Shown here: in pieces, positions 24,685 through 33,697 of the stretch | Layout of the letters: each line of letters opens with the position of its first letter | How positions within the stretch are numbered: the first letter of the stretch is position 1 | The notes under the pieces: model-generated | Told to the model about the DNA's origin: nothing | Database searches by the model: none | Seen by the model: only the letters and a program-made list of their open reading frames with translations | Assembly (NCBI GenBank): GCA_052035915.1 | Contig: JBPOHE010000110.1 | Coordinates: 1-36,360 of the forward strand | Length of the DNA stretch: 36,360 nucleotides | Direction of reading: 5' to 3' | Source of the DNA: JBPOHE01 sp052035915 | GTDB taxonomy: Bacteria; Pseudomonadota; Gammaproteobacteria; Chromatiales; Chromatiaceae | Made by a program: the position numbers and the translations under genes

Positions 24685-25284
24685 CTATTTCAGCTCGGTT
24701 CGCCAGGCGAAGGCGTGGGAGAGGGTGCCGCCATCCAGATACTCCAACTCACCTCCCAGGGGCACCCCATGGGCAATGCGAGTCACACGGATACCCTTGG
24801 CCCTGGCCATATCCGCGATGTATTGGGCCGTCACTTCCCCTTCCACCGTGGGATTGGTAGCCAGGATGAGTTCCTTGACTTCAGCGTCACGGAATCTCTG
24901 CTCCAGTTGGTCCAGCCCCAGTTCCTTGGGTCCGATGCCGTCCAGGGGTGAAAGTCGTCCGCCGAGGATGAAATACTGGCCGGAGAAATTGATCGCCTGC
25001 TCGATCGCCACCATTTCGCTCGGCGTTTCGACCACGCAGAGGCTGGCGGGATCCCGGTTCGGATTGGCACAGAGGGCGCAGACATCGGCCTCGGTGAGGG
25101 TTCGACAACGCCGGCAATGGCCGATGCGCGCCATGGCCTCTTCCAGCACCTGAGCCAACCGCCGTCCTCCGGCACGATCCCGTTCGAGGAGATAGAAGGC
25201 CATCCGTTGCGCCGACTTGGGACCCACGCCGGGCAGGCAGCGCAAGGCCTCCATGAGTTGATTCAACAGCGGTTTTTCGGCCAT
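24685..25284 (-). CDS. recR: Recombination protein RecR
   Basis: 199 residues, the usual length. An N-terminal helix-hairpin-helix (LRCLPGVGPKSAQRMAFYLL) is followed by a zinc finger with Cys57, Cys60, Cys69 and Cys72 (CRRC...CALC). The Toprim domain starts at LCVVETPSEMVAIEQ and includes LATNPTVEGEVTAQYIA. The Walker-B-like C-terminal motif is IAHGVPLGGELEYLDGGTL. RecR works with RecO (and RecF) to load RecA on SSB-coated single-stranded DNA. It lies 5 nt after ybaB, in the conserved dnaX-ybaB-recR order. Confidence 0.98.
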   Translation of the reverse strand: MAEKPLLNQLMEALRCLPGVGPKSAQRMAFYLLERDRAGGRRLAQVLEEAMARIGHCRRCRTLTEADVCALCANPNRDPASLCVVETPSEMVAIEQAINFSGQYFILGGRLSPLDGIGPKELGLDQLEQRFRDAEVKELILATNPTVEGEVTAQYIADMARAKGIRVTRIAHGVPLGGELEYLDGGTLSHAFAWRTELK

Positions 25285-25289
25285 CGCGG

Positions 25290-25619
25290 CTAAAAGGGGA
25301 GTTTGAGACCGGGAGGCAAACCCATGCCCGAGGTCAGATGGCCCATGCTCTCCTGGGTCTTGGCGGCAATGCGATGCACGGCATCGTTGATGGCGGCCGC
25401 CACCAAGTCTTCCAACATCTCCGGATCTTCCTGCAACAGGCTCGGATCGAGGCTCACTCGCCGCGCTTCGTGACGACCGTTCAGGGTCACCTTGACCAGA
25501 CCGCCGCCGGCCTCACCCGTGGTTTCCTGCTGCGCCATCTGCTCCTGCACCTTTTGCAGTTCTTCCTGCATACGCTGCGCCTGCTTCATGATGTTGCCCA
25601 AGGCGTTTTTCGGAATCAT
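25290..25619 (-). CDS. ybaB: YbaB/EbfC nucleoid-associated protein
   Basis: 109 residues, family length. N-terminal helix LGNIMKQAQRMQEELQKVQEQM, then VKVTLNGRHEARRVSLDPSLL and EDLVAAAINDAVHRIAAKTQESM, the characteristic YbaB layout. Dimeric DNA-binding protein that coats the nucleoid. Located between dnaX (30 nt upstream) and recR (5 nt downstream). Confidence 0.96.
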   Translation of the reverse strand: MIPKNALGNIMKQAQRMQEELQKVQEQMAQQETTGEAGGGLVKVTLNGRHEARRVSLDPSLLQEDPEMLEDLVAAAINDAVHRIAAKTQESMGHLTSGMGLPPGLKLPF

Positions 25620-25649
25620 CGATTTCTCCTCTGAAAGATATTGTTTTGA

Positions 25650-27350
25650 TTAGATATTCTGTTCCGGGTCGGGTCCCATGGGTTTGAGGCTGCCGGGCAG
25701 GATCTTGGCACCGAAGGTTCGGGTCAGTTCCTGCACCAGAGGGTCCCGGGCGATGCTTTCCTCGGCCGAACGCTGCCGCTCCTCACCCAGCCGACGACTG
25801 GTCTGAGCCGGAGTCTCGCTTTGGGGGACCTCGACCTTAAGTTGGATCTTCACCTCGCCGCCCAGGGCCTCCCGCATCGCCTCGAACAGGCGCTTCTCCG
25901 CGCTGGCGACGCGCAGATGCTGGCTGGCGGGGTCCAGGCGTAATTCCAGACTCTGACCGTCCCAGGAAACCAACTCACAATTGTTGGCCAACTGGGTGGC
26001 CACGCCGCCGAGGCGCAAGGAGCTGACGAATCGGCGCCAACTCCCGGGTCCTCGCAGCTCCAACCTGGGCGCCGTCGTGGCGGCCGGCGGTTCCGGTCCC
26101 CCGACCGGGGGTACGGCTTGGGATGGCTGGGGAACCGGCGTGAGGGGCGTGGGCCGAACCCTGGTTTGGGTCTGGGCGGCCTGACCACTGGGGGAAGCCG
26201 CGGCGGCCTTGACTTGGGCCGTCGGCGGTCGGGACACCGCCATGGGCACTGGCTCCATCAAGGACGGCTCCGGTCTGAAGGCCAGCATCCGCAAGACCAC
26301 CATTTCGAGGCCGCTCCTGGGGTCCGGCGCCAGGGGCAAATCCCGTTGACCGACCAGTCCGATCTGGTAATACAACTGGATATCCTCGGGGGTCAATCGG
26401 GAAGCGACCGACCTCAGCAACTCGGTATCCCCTTCGAGGTATTCCAAGGACTCCGGCAGTGCCTGGAAGACGGCCACCTGGTGCAAGAGGCTCAACAACT
26501 CCTGGAGCACCTGGCCAAAGTCCACCCCATACTCATCTATGGTGGCGATGGCACGCAGCACCCCTTTGCCGTCCCGGTCGACCAGGGCATTGAATAATCC
26601 CGCGATCTGGTCCTGGGTGAGGCCGCCGAGCATGGCCACCACATCCGCCTCCAGCACCTGACCACCACCAAAGACAATGGCCTGGTCCAACAGACTCAAG
26701 GCATCCCGCATGGAGCCATCCGCCGCCCGCGCCAGACGTTTCAGGGCCTGGGGCTCGGTCGTCACTCCCTCCGCCTTGATGATGTGTTGCAATTGGGAAT
26801 GAATCTGTTCGAAGGAGAGACGTTTCAGATGGAACTGTAGGCAGCGGGACAACACGGTCACCGGCAGCTTTTGCGGGTCCGTGGTCGCCAGCAGAAATTT
26901 CACATGCTCCGGCGGCTCTTCGAGGGTTTTCAAAAGCGCATTGAAGCTGTGACCGGAAAACATATGCACCTCGTCGATGAGGTACACCTTGAATCGGCCC
27001 CGCACCGGGGAATAGGGCACGTTTTCCAACAATTCCCTGGTCTGTTCGACCTTGGTGCGGGAAGCGGCATCCACCTCGAGCAGATCCACGTATCGACCTT
27101 CGTCGATCTCCCGGCAGGTCGAGCACTGCCCACAGGGTTCGGGACTCAGACCGACCTCGCAATTGACCGCCTTGGCGAAGATCCTCGCCAGGGTCGTCTT
27201 GCCGACCCCCCGCGTACCCGAGAACAGATAGGCGTGATGCAGCCGATCATTGGCAATGGCGTTGACCAGGGGACGCACCACGTGTTCCTGCCCCACCATC
27301 TGGGAAAACAGACGGGGACGCCATTTGCGAGCCAGAACGAGATAAGACAT
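25650..27350 (-). CDS. dnaX: DNA polymerase III subunits gamma/tau
   Basis: 566 residues. Clamp-loader AAA+ domain: Walker A GTRGVGKT (45-52), zinc-binding Cys64, Cys73, Cys76 and Cys79, Walker B with LIDEVHMFS, sensor 1 region LLATTDPQKLP and the arginine-finger motif SRC. Domain III ends near residue 370. A Pro/Ala/Thr-rich linker follows, then a tau-type C-terminal domain (WRRFVSSLRLGGVATQLANNCEL) that would contact the polymerase alpha subunit. No A6G-type slippery run was noticed, so a frameshifted gamma product is not evident. The start lacks a strong ribosome-binding site. Confidence 0.96.
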   Translation of the reverse strand: MSYLVLARKWRPRLFSQMVGQEHVVRPLVNAIANDRLHHAYLFSGTRGVGKTTLARIFAKAVNCEVGLSPEPCGQCSTCREIDEGRYVDLLEVDAASRTKVEQTRELLENVPYSPVRGRFKVYLIDEVHMFSGHSFNALLKTLEEPPEHVKFLLATTDPQKLPVTVLSRCLQFHLKRLSFEQIHSQLQHIIKAEGVTTEPQALKRLARAADGSMRDALSLLDQAIVFGGGQVLEADVVAMLGGLTQDQIAGLFNALVDRDGKGVLRAIATIDEYGVDFGQVLQELLSLLHQVAVFQALPESLEYLEGDTELLRSVASRLTPEDIQLYYQIGLVGQRDLPLAPDPRSGLEMVVLRMLAFRPEPSLMEPVPMAVSRPPTAQVKAAAASPSGQAAQTQTRVRPTPLTPVPQPSQAVPPVGGPEPPAATTAPRLELRGPGSWRRFVSSLRLGGVATQLANNCELVSWDGQSLELRLDPASQHLRVASAEKRLFEAMREALGGEVKIQLKVEVPQSETPAQTSRRLGEERQRSAEESIARDPLVQELTRTFGAKILPGSLKPMGPDPEQNI

Positions 27351-27718
27351 AGCGGGATCGGGAGAGGATAACCTGAACCAAGAGCCACCTTAGGGGACGA
27401 GGCCGCCCCTCATGGACGGGAGGGGAGCGGAATCTCCTCGACTAGATACGAAACAGCGGATCAGGAGGGTGGCGTTCCGCGCCAGCCGCAAGGCCGGTGC
27501 ACGATAAGTCCCTGATGTACGGCTGTCAAGCCGGGGCGAATGGGCTTCCCCAGGTGTCAGCCTGGAAAGCAACCAGACTGCCCGGGCCTGGAGCACCTGA
27601 GTTGTCCGGTTGCATCTCTTGATCGAAAGGGGGGCTGGGATGACCCCAACAGAAGTGTTGCAGGAGGGTACGAAGGTCTTGGACCGAGCCAGGGAGGTTC
27701 GGCCACAGGCCTCCTTAC
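27351..27718. other. GC-rich spacer between the sensor kinase and dnaX, structured
   Basis: 368 bp without a recognisable gene. It contains many complementary segments: CAGGTG (about 27551) with CACCTG (about 27593), CGGCT/AGCCG around 27520-27533, and a hairpin GCCGGTGCA/TGTACGGC around 27492-27523. The plus-strand segment has a group-II-intron-like flavour (CAACCAGACTGCCCGGGCC; GTACGAAGGTCTTGGACCGA) and, like the segment at 10371, ends against the stop codon of a minus-strand gene. No reverse transcriptase or canonical domain V was found. The minus strand carries a plausible dnaX promoter. Confidence 0.4.
27501..27529 (-). promoter_or_regulatory. Candidate dnaX promoter
   Basis: On the minus strand, perfect -35 TTGACA (27529 to 27524), 17-nt spacer, TATCGT (27506 to 27501). 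The leader to the dnaX ATG would be about 145 nt. Confidence 0.35.
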
Positions 27719-30700
27719 TCATGCCCTGGGGTTGGAGCCGGGGGCGAGTCGCTCCAGCACCTCGCGTAACGTCGCCGTGGCGCGTTTGGCCACCTCGTCC
27801 AACCTGGCGACGAGGGCACTGCGATCGATAGGTTCACCCTGGCTCAGGATCGTCTCGGTATCATGCAGCAGGCCGGCCAGTTCCAGCGCTCCCAAGGTCA
27901 GGGCACTGCCACGCAGGGCGTGCAGCATCCTTGTCGCCTTCAAGGTCTCCTCCTCCGAGTCAGCGCTCATCAGGGTCATCCTGCCGAGGTTGGTCAGGGC
28001 CGTGTCAATGCTGTCCAGGAACAACCTGGCTAGCCGGACGTAGGTGGCTGGTTTACCATCCAGACGAGCGATGGCCCCAGACAGGTCGAAACCCTCCGGG
28101 TTTACCTCCAGGGGTTGGGGTGTCGGGTGGGACTCTGGTGGCATCAACCTGTGGTTAGCGTATTTCTGGACCAGCCGTTGCAGGTCGACATGCGAGACCG
28201 GCTTGGAGAGGAAATCGTTCATGCCAACCGCGAAGCAATCCTCCCGGGCCTGCTCCCTGACATTGGCGGTCAAGGCAACGATTGGCAGGTCAGAGACACT
28301 GTGCTCCCGGCGCAAGAGACGGGTGGCCTCAATCCCGCCCATCTCTGGCATTTGCAGGTCCATGAAAATCAGGTCGAAAGGTAACTCTGAGGAGGAGACT
28401 CGAGCCAGGGCCTCCCGGCCATCTGCCACAACCTCCACCTCTGCGCCCATCGTTTCCAATAAATCAGCCATCACTTCTTGATTGATCTGGTTGTCCTCGG
28501 CGACCAGAATGCGCATCCCATTCAAATTTACGGTGGCGAACGTCGAGTTCTCCGCGCCCTTCGGCAAGGCTGCGGGCGGCGTAGTGGCCGGCCCATCCGG
28601 GCCTTGCTCCAGCGTCAGATCAAACCAGAAGCAACTGCCTTTCCCCGGGGTGGATTCCACCCCGATCCTCCCACCCAGCATCCGCACCAAGCTGCGGGAG
28701 ATCGACAGACCCAGTCCGCTGCCACCGTAGCGACGGGTGATGCTGTTATCGGCCTGGGAGAAACGATCGAAAATCCGCTCCTGCTGATCTGGCGGGATGC
28801 CGATGCCGGTATCGCGCACTTCGAATCTCAGGGTCACGGCAGGCAGCCGGGTCGGTGCCTGGACAGATACGAAGACATCCACCGCCCCCACCTCGGTGAA
28901 CTTGATCGCGTTTCCGATCAGGTTGAGCAGCACTTGTGAAATACGGACCTCATCGCTCCTTAGGATGTCCGGGCAATCCTTGGCTACCCTTACCTCAAGT
29001 ATGAGGCCCTTGGACTCCGCTTTCTTAGTCAGCAAGGTCTGCATGCTGTCCAGCAGCAAACGCAGGCTGAAGGGCGCCAGGTTGATCTCCAGCATCCCAG
29101 CCTCGATCCTGGAAAAATCCAAAATGTCACTGAGCAGGCTGTTCAGCACCACAGACGAGCTATAGGCCTTGTCGACATAGTTCATCTGCCGCTTGTCTAT
29201 GGGGGTCTTTCGCAGCATTTGCAGGAACCCCATCACGGCGTTCAGCGGCGTGCGAATCTCGTGGGACATGTTGGCCAGGAACTCGCTTTTGGCCACGTTG
29301 GCCGCCTCGGCCGCCTGCTTGGCCGCGCTCAGGGCCAGTTGGATGGCTCTCTCTTCCCGCATGTCGTGCATGAGAGTGGAGAGATAGAGAGGGTGACCCT
29401 GGGAGTTCCGATGCAGGACAGAGCTATGGGCGACTGGGATCTTTGAACCGTCCTGGTGTCGAAGGTTGAGCTGGCCTTCCCAATGTCCCACGCCGAACAG
29501 AGCCGGGAGGATCACCCGGGTGAGCAACTCCAGGTCCTCGCCAGACACGAAATCGGTGATGTGCATCTTACTGAGGTTGCTGTCCTCCGGGAGCCCCAGC
29601 AGACGTAGCGCCGCCGGGTTCATGAACAGCACCCGGCCTTCGAAGTCCGCAATACCGGCAAAATCCCGCGCTTCTTGGAACAGGATGGCCAACTGGGCAT
29701 TGTGTTGCTCCAGGTGCTTGCGTTCGGTGATGTCTTGATCGACACCCAGGACATGGGTCGTCCGTCCGCCCGTATCCCCTATGGCCAGCGCCCATCCGTC
29801 CAAGTGGCGGATCTCGCCGCCACGCGAAACAATGCGGTAATCCTGGTGATAATCCTCACCCGATTCGATGGCCCGGCGGACATGGCTCTCCATCAGGTCG
29901 ACATCCTCTGGGTGGAGGCGGGCGCGCCAATAAGCGTAGGGGACAGGGTTGAAACGCTCCTCGGGCGGCACTCCGAAAAGCTCGAACCTGCGCTCGTCCC
30001 ATACCGCGGTCATACTGGTGACGTCGATCAGGAACGAGTACAGGCCCGCGGCCTTGAGGCTCAGTGCCAGGAGCCGGTTGTTTTGTAGAAGGGCCTGCTC
30101 TACGTTTTTGCGGTCGCTTATATCCGCGAGCGTACCCGCCATGCGCAGGGGCTCGCCGTTCGTGCCCCGATCTATCACCTTGCCTCGCCCCATCACCCAG
30201 CGGACTTCGCCGGTCTTGGTCAGCACACGGTACTCCAGGTCACTGATTTCGATCTCGCCGCGCAGGCTGGCCGAAACACTGGCGTAGACCTGTTCCCAGT
30301 CGTCGGGGTGCACCAAAGTCCGCAAGAAGGCCAGGTCCGGCTCCACTTCCCCGCGCTGGTAGCCGACTATCTGGTAATAGCGCTCGGACAGGTCGGCCTT
30401 TCCCGTTGTCAGGTCCCAGTTCCACACCCCGTCCCAGGTGGCCTCAATGACTTGGCGCAAGAGATTCTCGCTATCCCGCAGCGCGATCTCGATCTGCTTG
30501 CGATCACTGATGTCGCGGCAGTTCACCAGCAGCACCAGCTCCCCGCTGCGGGATGTCGAAGTGGCAAAGGTATCGAGCCATACCTCGGAGCCATCCAGAC
30601 GACGAATCAGAATTTCAAAGCGGCTCTGACCCATCTCCAGAACGGCCCGGATATGTTTCGCCACCAACTCCTGCGAGCGGCGGCCATCGGGCTGGAACTC

Positions 30701-33334
30701 CGGCACCCATGCAGACGGGGTTGTACCTATGACTTGCTCAGGCCGAGCCCGCAGCAGGGTAAGGGCCGCTGCGTTGCATTCGATGACCTGGGCTGATTCA
30801 TGGGCGGTAATGAAATAGGCATCGGGAGATTCATCGAAGAGCTTTTGGTACCAAAGCTTCCCCTCCGCGATCAGCCATTGGGCGGCGTGGATCTCGCTGA
30901 GGTCGATCCCTTGGATCAGCAGGTGATTCCCCCGAGAGAACCGGACCCGGTTGAATTTGAATTGCACGTCAAGGGGTTGGCCGATACTGCCGCTGCCCTG
31001 GTAGTCGATGATATGCTCCTGCCCGTTTTCGAGGGTGGATCGCGCCAGGTCGGTCCAACCCTGTTTGCACCACAACGGGTCCGTCAAGAAGTTCAGGCCG
31101 CGGAGTTGCTCGCTGGTAGCGCGAAACACCTTGCTGGCCTGTGGGTTCAGCCAGACGACATTACCGAATTCATCGAAAAGCATGTTGGCCATGGCGCTGT
31201 GCTCAAGAACCTGCCGCGTCTGTTCGAGTTCTTGCCCCAACTGCCTCAGGGCGCGGTGCTCCAATCGGCTGCGGGAAGCGAAATGGGCCAGCCAGCCCAG
31301 CAAGGCCGCAACGATGATCAGGATCTGGAATCGGTCGAGCAGACGGCTTACGTGGGCCGGGGAGAGGGGTTGGGCTCTCACCTCGATCTGCAACGTATGT
31401 GGCGGCGAATACCCTTTGGTCGTCACGATTCGGGCATGTTCATAGTCCTGCTTCGGCTGGAACCCAAGCCGGGCCTGGCCCTCAAACGATGCCTCACCTG
31501 TGAGTGCCGCCGTCGTGGACCTGGCGCCCCAGACTTGAACCGGGGCATGGTTGTCAGTGCCGATCCACACCCGGAAGACATACCCATGGATATCGGCCAT
31601 GAGTGGCTCCAAAACCTCTGGAAAGGTGAGCAGGCTGATGACCAAGCCTTCGAACGTCTGCTCTGACGGACGGGAGGCATCTTCGAAGACCGGTGATCCA
31701 TACGCCATTCCAATGCCACCCTGTACCAACGGGAAAGGCCCCGACCAGCGCTGCATTCCCGTCGTGATGTTGAGCTGGATGTCACTGCGCCGATTGGGGT
31801 CGGCCAGCAGGTCATGGCCGACCGCCTTTTCGTTGCCCGCCAGGGGATGGATGTAGCGCACTACGGCGTGGGGTGCCCATTGCAAGACGGTTCCCGGGGC
31901 CATCAGCTGGGCGATGTCGCTGATCTGTTGTTCAAAGGCGGATTCCGAGGCGATGGATTCCAGGGGCAGGTCGTCGAAGGCCCCTATGACCTGCTCTACG
32001 CTCCTCAAGAGTCTCGACAGGTTGCTGGCCAGAAACTGTGCCTCCAGCTCAGCCTTCTCTTGGGTGTGGACGCGCTCGATCAGGTGCCCGCCGTAGATCA
32101 AGACGCCGCCCAACAGCATCACGGCCAGGACCGTACCCAGACCGATGCGCAGGCAGAGGTGACTATGGGCGGCACTGACGACGGGGGAGCGGATGGCACT
32201 CTCCTCGCTGGCCTGGCCGGGTGCCGCGAGTGCTTCGAGGCGCCGGTTGAGCCACAGTGACAGTGCGAACAGCAGGCTGCTCGCAAGGCCATGCATGATG
32301 AGGAATCTGGGCTCGTCACCTGGGGCGAAGACCATGGCGGCCAGCAGAAGGCCGAACAGACCCGTCGCCAGCCACCAGCGTCGCGCCGGTAGCAACAGGC
32401 CGACAATCAGGCTGCCAATAACCAGGTGGGTCACATAGAGCGAGGTATGGGATTGCCCGGCCACGAATGACCAGAGCAAACAGGCCACCAGCAGAAACAC
32501 CGGCAATCGATGACCTATCGGCCTCTGAACATAATAGAGAGCGGCCACCACGGGAATCGTGGCGAGGAGGGCAGCCACGGAGACACTGGAGAAGGCCTCT
32601 TGACCGTGCATCGCAGTCCACGGCAGGAACAGGGCGTAAGCGGCGGCGGCCATGATAGAGGTAGCGAGGATGGCGTTGATCAGATACTGCCGGATCTGCT
32701 CGATGGAGCGGCCAAGGCGTATGTTGACCAGCCCGATGCCCCAGACCAGACAGACGGCGATCGCGGAATTGATGGCATTCAGCAGCAGGCCGTCGGCCTG
32801 CGGCAGACGGCCTGGACCGAGCCAGGTCAGCAGGCTCACCATGACCAGGAACGCCAGGAAGATGCCCACCAAGGCCAGTTGTGGTCGCGTCATACCCCAA
32901 ATCCGCCGCGGCTGGGGTGGCGCCCGCCACTCCAGCGCCACCAGCAGCAGGGCCATGGTCACCCCCGCCAGGGGAAGTTTCCACAAATTGAGCCGACCCA
33001 ACAGCCAGGCCGAGATCATGATATTGAGCATCAGAATGACCGCCAGGAAGCCGAGGAGCCCTCTGAACCTCTGGGGAGCGAACTGCCAGTTGAACCAGGG
33101 CAGGAATAGGGTGACTCCAAACATCAGCACCGTCACCGCGAACAACTCTGAGGGCGAGCCCTGGTCGAGGTCTGGCAATAGCGTCAGGCATGTGACGAGA
33201 ATGACCAGAAAACCGGCGGCGACCCCCAACGCCAATTGGCCGAGCAATGGGCCCAGGGAGCGGTCGATAGCCAGGTCCAGTGGTTCCCTCGGGTCCATCC
33301 GCCTCTTTTCGTCGCGGGGTTCCGGCTCAGTCAT
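27719..33334 (-). CDS. Giant membrane hybrid sensor histidine kinase
   Basis: 1871 residues. About twelve hydrophobic helices span residues 25-390, then a further TM near 400 (LGTVLAVMLLGGVLIYGG). A periplasmic CHASE domain (about 420-665) is closed by a TM near 678. About five PAS/PAC units follow (starting near 715, 838, 965, 1095, 1215). HisKA has phosphoacceptor His1358 in ANMSHEIRTPLNAVMGF; HATPase has NLIGNAIKF, DTGIGIP and GGSGLGLSIS. A REC domain (ILVAEDNQINQE) has Asp1659 in LIFMDLQMP, and a C-terminal HPt has His1805 in MLHALRGSALTLG. All residues for a His-Asp-His relay are present; the final phosphate acceptor may be the divergent regulator at 34528. The start ATG overlaps the stop of a 69-codon ORF (ATGACTGA). 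Ligand unknown. Confidence 0.93.
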   Translation of the reverse strand: MTEPEPRDEKRRMDPREPLDLAIDRSLGPLLGQLALGVAAGFLVILVTCLTLLPDLDQGSPSELFAVTVLMFGVTLFLPWFNWQFAPQRFRGLLGFLAVILMLNIMISAWLLGRLNLWKLPLAGVTMALLLVALEWRAPPQPRRIWGMTRPQLALVGIFLAFLVMVSLLTWLGPGRLPQADGLLLNAINSAIAVCLVWGIGLVNIRLGRSIEQIRQYLINAILATSIMAAAAYALFLPWTAMHGQEAFSSVSVAALLATIPVVAALYYVQRPIGHRLPVFLLVACLLWSFVAGQSHTSLYVTHLVIGSLIVGLLLPARRWWLATGLFGLLLAAMVFAPGDEPRFLIMHGLASSLLFALSLWLNRRLEALAAPGQASEESAIRSPVVSAAHSHLCLRIGLGTVLAVMLLGGVLIYGGHLIERVHTQEKAELEAQFLASNLSRLLRSVEQVIGAFDDLPLESIASESAFEQQISDIAQLMAPGTVLQWAPHAVVRYIHPLAGNEKAVGHDLLADPNRRSDIQLNITTGMQRWSGPFPLVQGGIGMAYGSPVFEDASRPSEQTFEGLVISLLTFPEVLEPLMADIHGYVFRVWIGTDNHAPVQVWGARSTTAALTGEASFEGQARLGFQPKQDYEHARIVTTKGYSPPHTLQIEVRAQPLSPAHVSRLLDRFQILIIVAALLGWLAHFASRSRLEHRALRQLGQELEQTRQVLEHSAMANMLFDEFGNVVWLNPQASKVFRATSEQLRGLNFLTDPLWCKQGWTDLARSTLENGQEHIIDYQGSGSIGQPLDVQFKFNRVRFSRGNHLLIQGIDLSEIHAAQWLIAEGKLWYQKLFDESPDAYFITAHESAQVIECNAAALTLLRARPEQVIGTTPSAWVPEFQPDGRRSQELVAKHIRAVLEMGQSRFEILIRRLDGSEVWLDTFATSTSRSGELVLLVNCRDISDRKQIEIALRDSENLLRQVIEATWDGVWNWDLTTGKADLSERYYQIVGYQRGEVEPDLAFLRTLVHPDDWEQVYASVSASLRGEIEISDLEYRVLTKTGEVRWVMGRGKVIDRGTNGEPLRMAGTLADISDRKNVEQALLQNNRLLALSLKAAGLYSFLIDVTSMTAVWDERRFELFGVPPEERFNPVPYAYWRARLHPEDVDLMESHVRRAIESGEDYHQDYRIVSRGGEIRHLDGWALAIGDTGGRTTHVLGVDQDITERKHLEQHNAQLAILFQEARDFAGIADFEGRVLFMNPAALRLLGLPEDSNLSKMHITDFVSGEDLELLTRVILPALFGVGHWEGQLNLRHQDGSKIPVAHSSVLHRNSQGHPLYLSTLMHDMREERAIQLALSAAKQAAEAANVAKSEFLANMSHEIRTPLNAVMGFLQMLRKTPIDKRQMNYVDKAYSSSVVLNSLLSDILDFSRIEAGMLEINLAPFSLRLLLDSMQTLLTKKAESKGLILEVRVAKDCPDILRSDEVRISQVLLNLIGNAIKFTEVGAVDVFVSVQAPTRLPAVTLRFEVRDTGIGIPPDQQERIFDRFSQADNSITRRYGGSGLGLSISRSLVRMLGGRIGVESTPGKGSCFWFDLTLEQGPDGPATTPPAALPKGAENSTFATVNLNGMRILVAEDNQINQEVMADLLETMGAEVEVVADGREALARVSSSELPFDLIFMDLQMPEMGGIEATRLLRREHSVSDLPIVALTANVREQAREDCFAVGMNDFLSKPVSHVDLQRLVQKYANHRLMPPESHPTPQPLEVNPEGFDLSGAIARLDGKPATYVRLARLFLDSIDTALTNLGRMTLMSADSEEETLKATRMLHALRGSALTLGALELAGLLHDTETILSQGEPIDRSALVARLDEVAKRATATLREVLERLAPGSNPRA

Positions 33335-33536
33335 CGAGCGAGTCCAGGACGTCCCCGTAAGTCTTGAGCCGCGGAACCTCGGACAGGATGGCCTCGATCA
33401 GGGCCACAAGATACGGCTCGGATTGGAGGCCGGGCACCACCTCGATCTGCCGATGCAACATTTCGTCACAACGGCCCTCGTAGTGGTTGGAGAGCGTCAG
33501 GGTTGGCAGGAAAAGGGCGGCAGCGGAGCGAACCAT
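33327..33536 (-). CDS. Small ORF (69 aa) overlapping the sensor kinase start
   Basis: 69 residues, MVRSAAALFLPTLTLSNHYE through to VPRLKTYGDVLDSLDD. The stop codon overlaps the kinase start (ATGACTGA), the usual geometry of translational coupling, which is the main reason to believe it is expressed. No good ribosome-binding site precedes the ATG; an internal Met at residue 26 (MLHRQIEVVPGL) is an alternative. The C-terminal half is helical and acidic and could be the end of a longer, now broken gene. Not recognised. Confidence 0.4.
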   Translation of the reverse strand: MVRSAAALFLPTLTLSNHYEGRCDEMLHRQIEVVPGLQSEPYLVALIEAILSEVPRLKTYGDVLDSLDD

Positions 33537-33550
33537 CAGATGATCGGGAT

Positions 33551-33697
33551 TCAGGCATCGAGGAGCCGGCGAGTCAGGCCAGCATAGCAGATACCCAGAA
33601 GGCCGTGTTTCACGGCGTTGACCAGCAGCGGCCGCTTCCTGTACCCGGTCGAGGCGATCAGGTGGTGGCCCACCTTTTGCTGCGTTTCTGAATACAT
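33551..33697 (-). CDS. Tiny ORF or gene remnant (48 aa)
   Basis: 48 residues from an ATG at 33697: MYSETQQKVGHHLIASTGYR, then KRPLLVNAVKHGLLGICYAG and LTRRLLDA. The composition looks protein-like (a hydrophobic helix flanked by basic residues) rather than random. There is no ribosome-binding site. It stops 14 nt before the 69-codon ORF, so both may be pieces of one decayed gene or a short coupled operon with the kinase. Not recognised. Confidence 0.3.
   Translation of the reverse strand: MYSETQQKVGHHLIASTGYRKRPLLVNAVKHGLLGICYAGLTRRLLDA

Noticed and set aside
27484..27524. Group II intron domain V in the spacer
   Set aside because: GCCGGTGCA/TGTACGGC pairs well, but the AGC/CGC catalytic triad and the two-nucleotide bulge position do not fit.
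27400..27700. 4.5S RNA (ffs) upstream of dnaX, as in some pseudomonads
   Set aside because: The conserved GGAAGG...AGCAGC apical core was not found on either strand.
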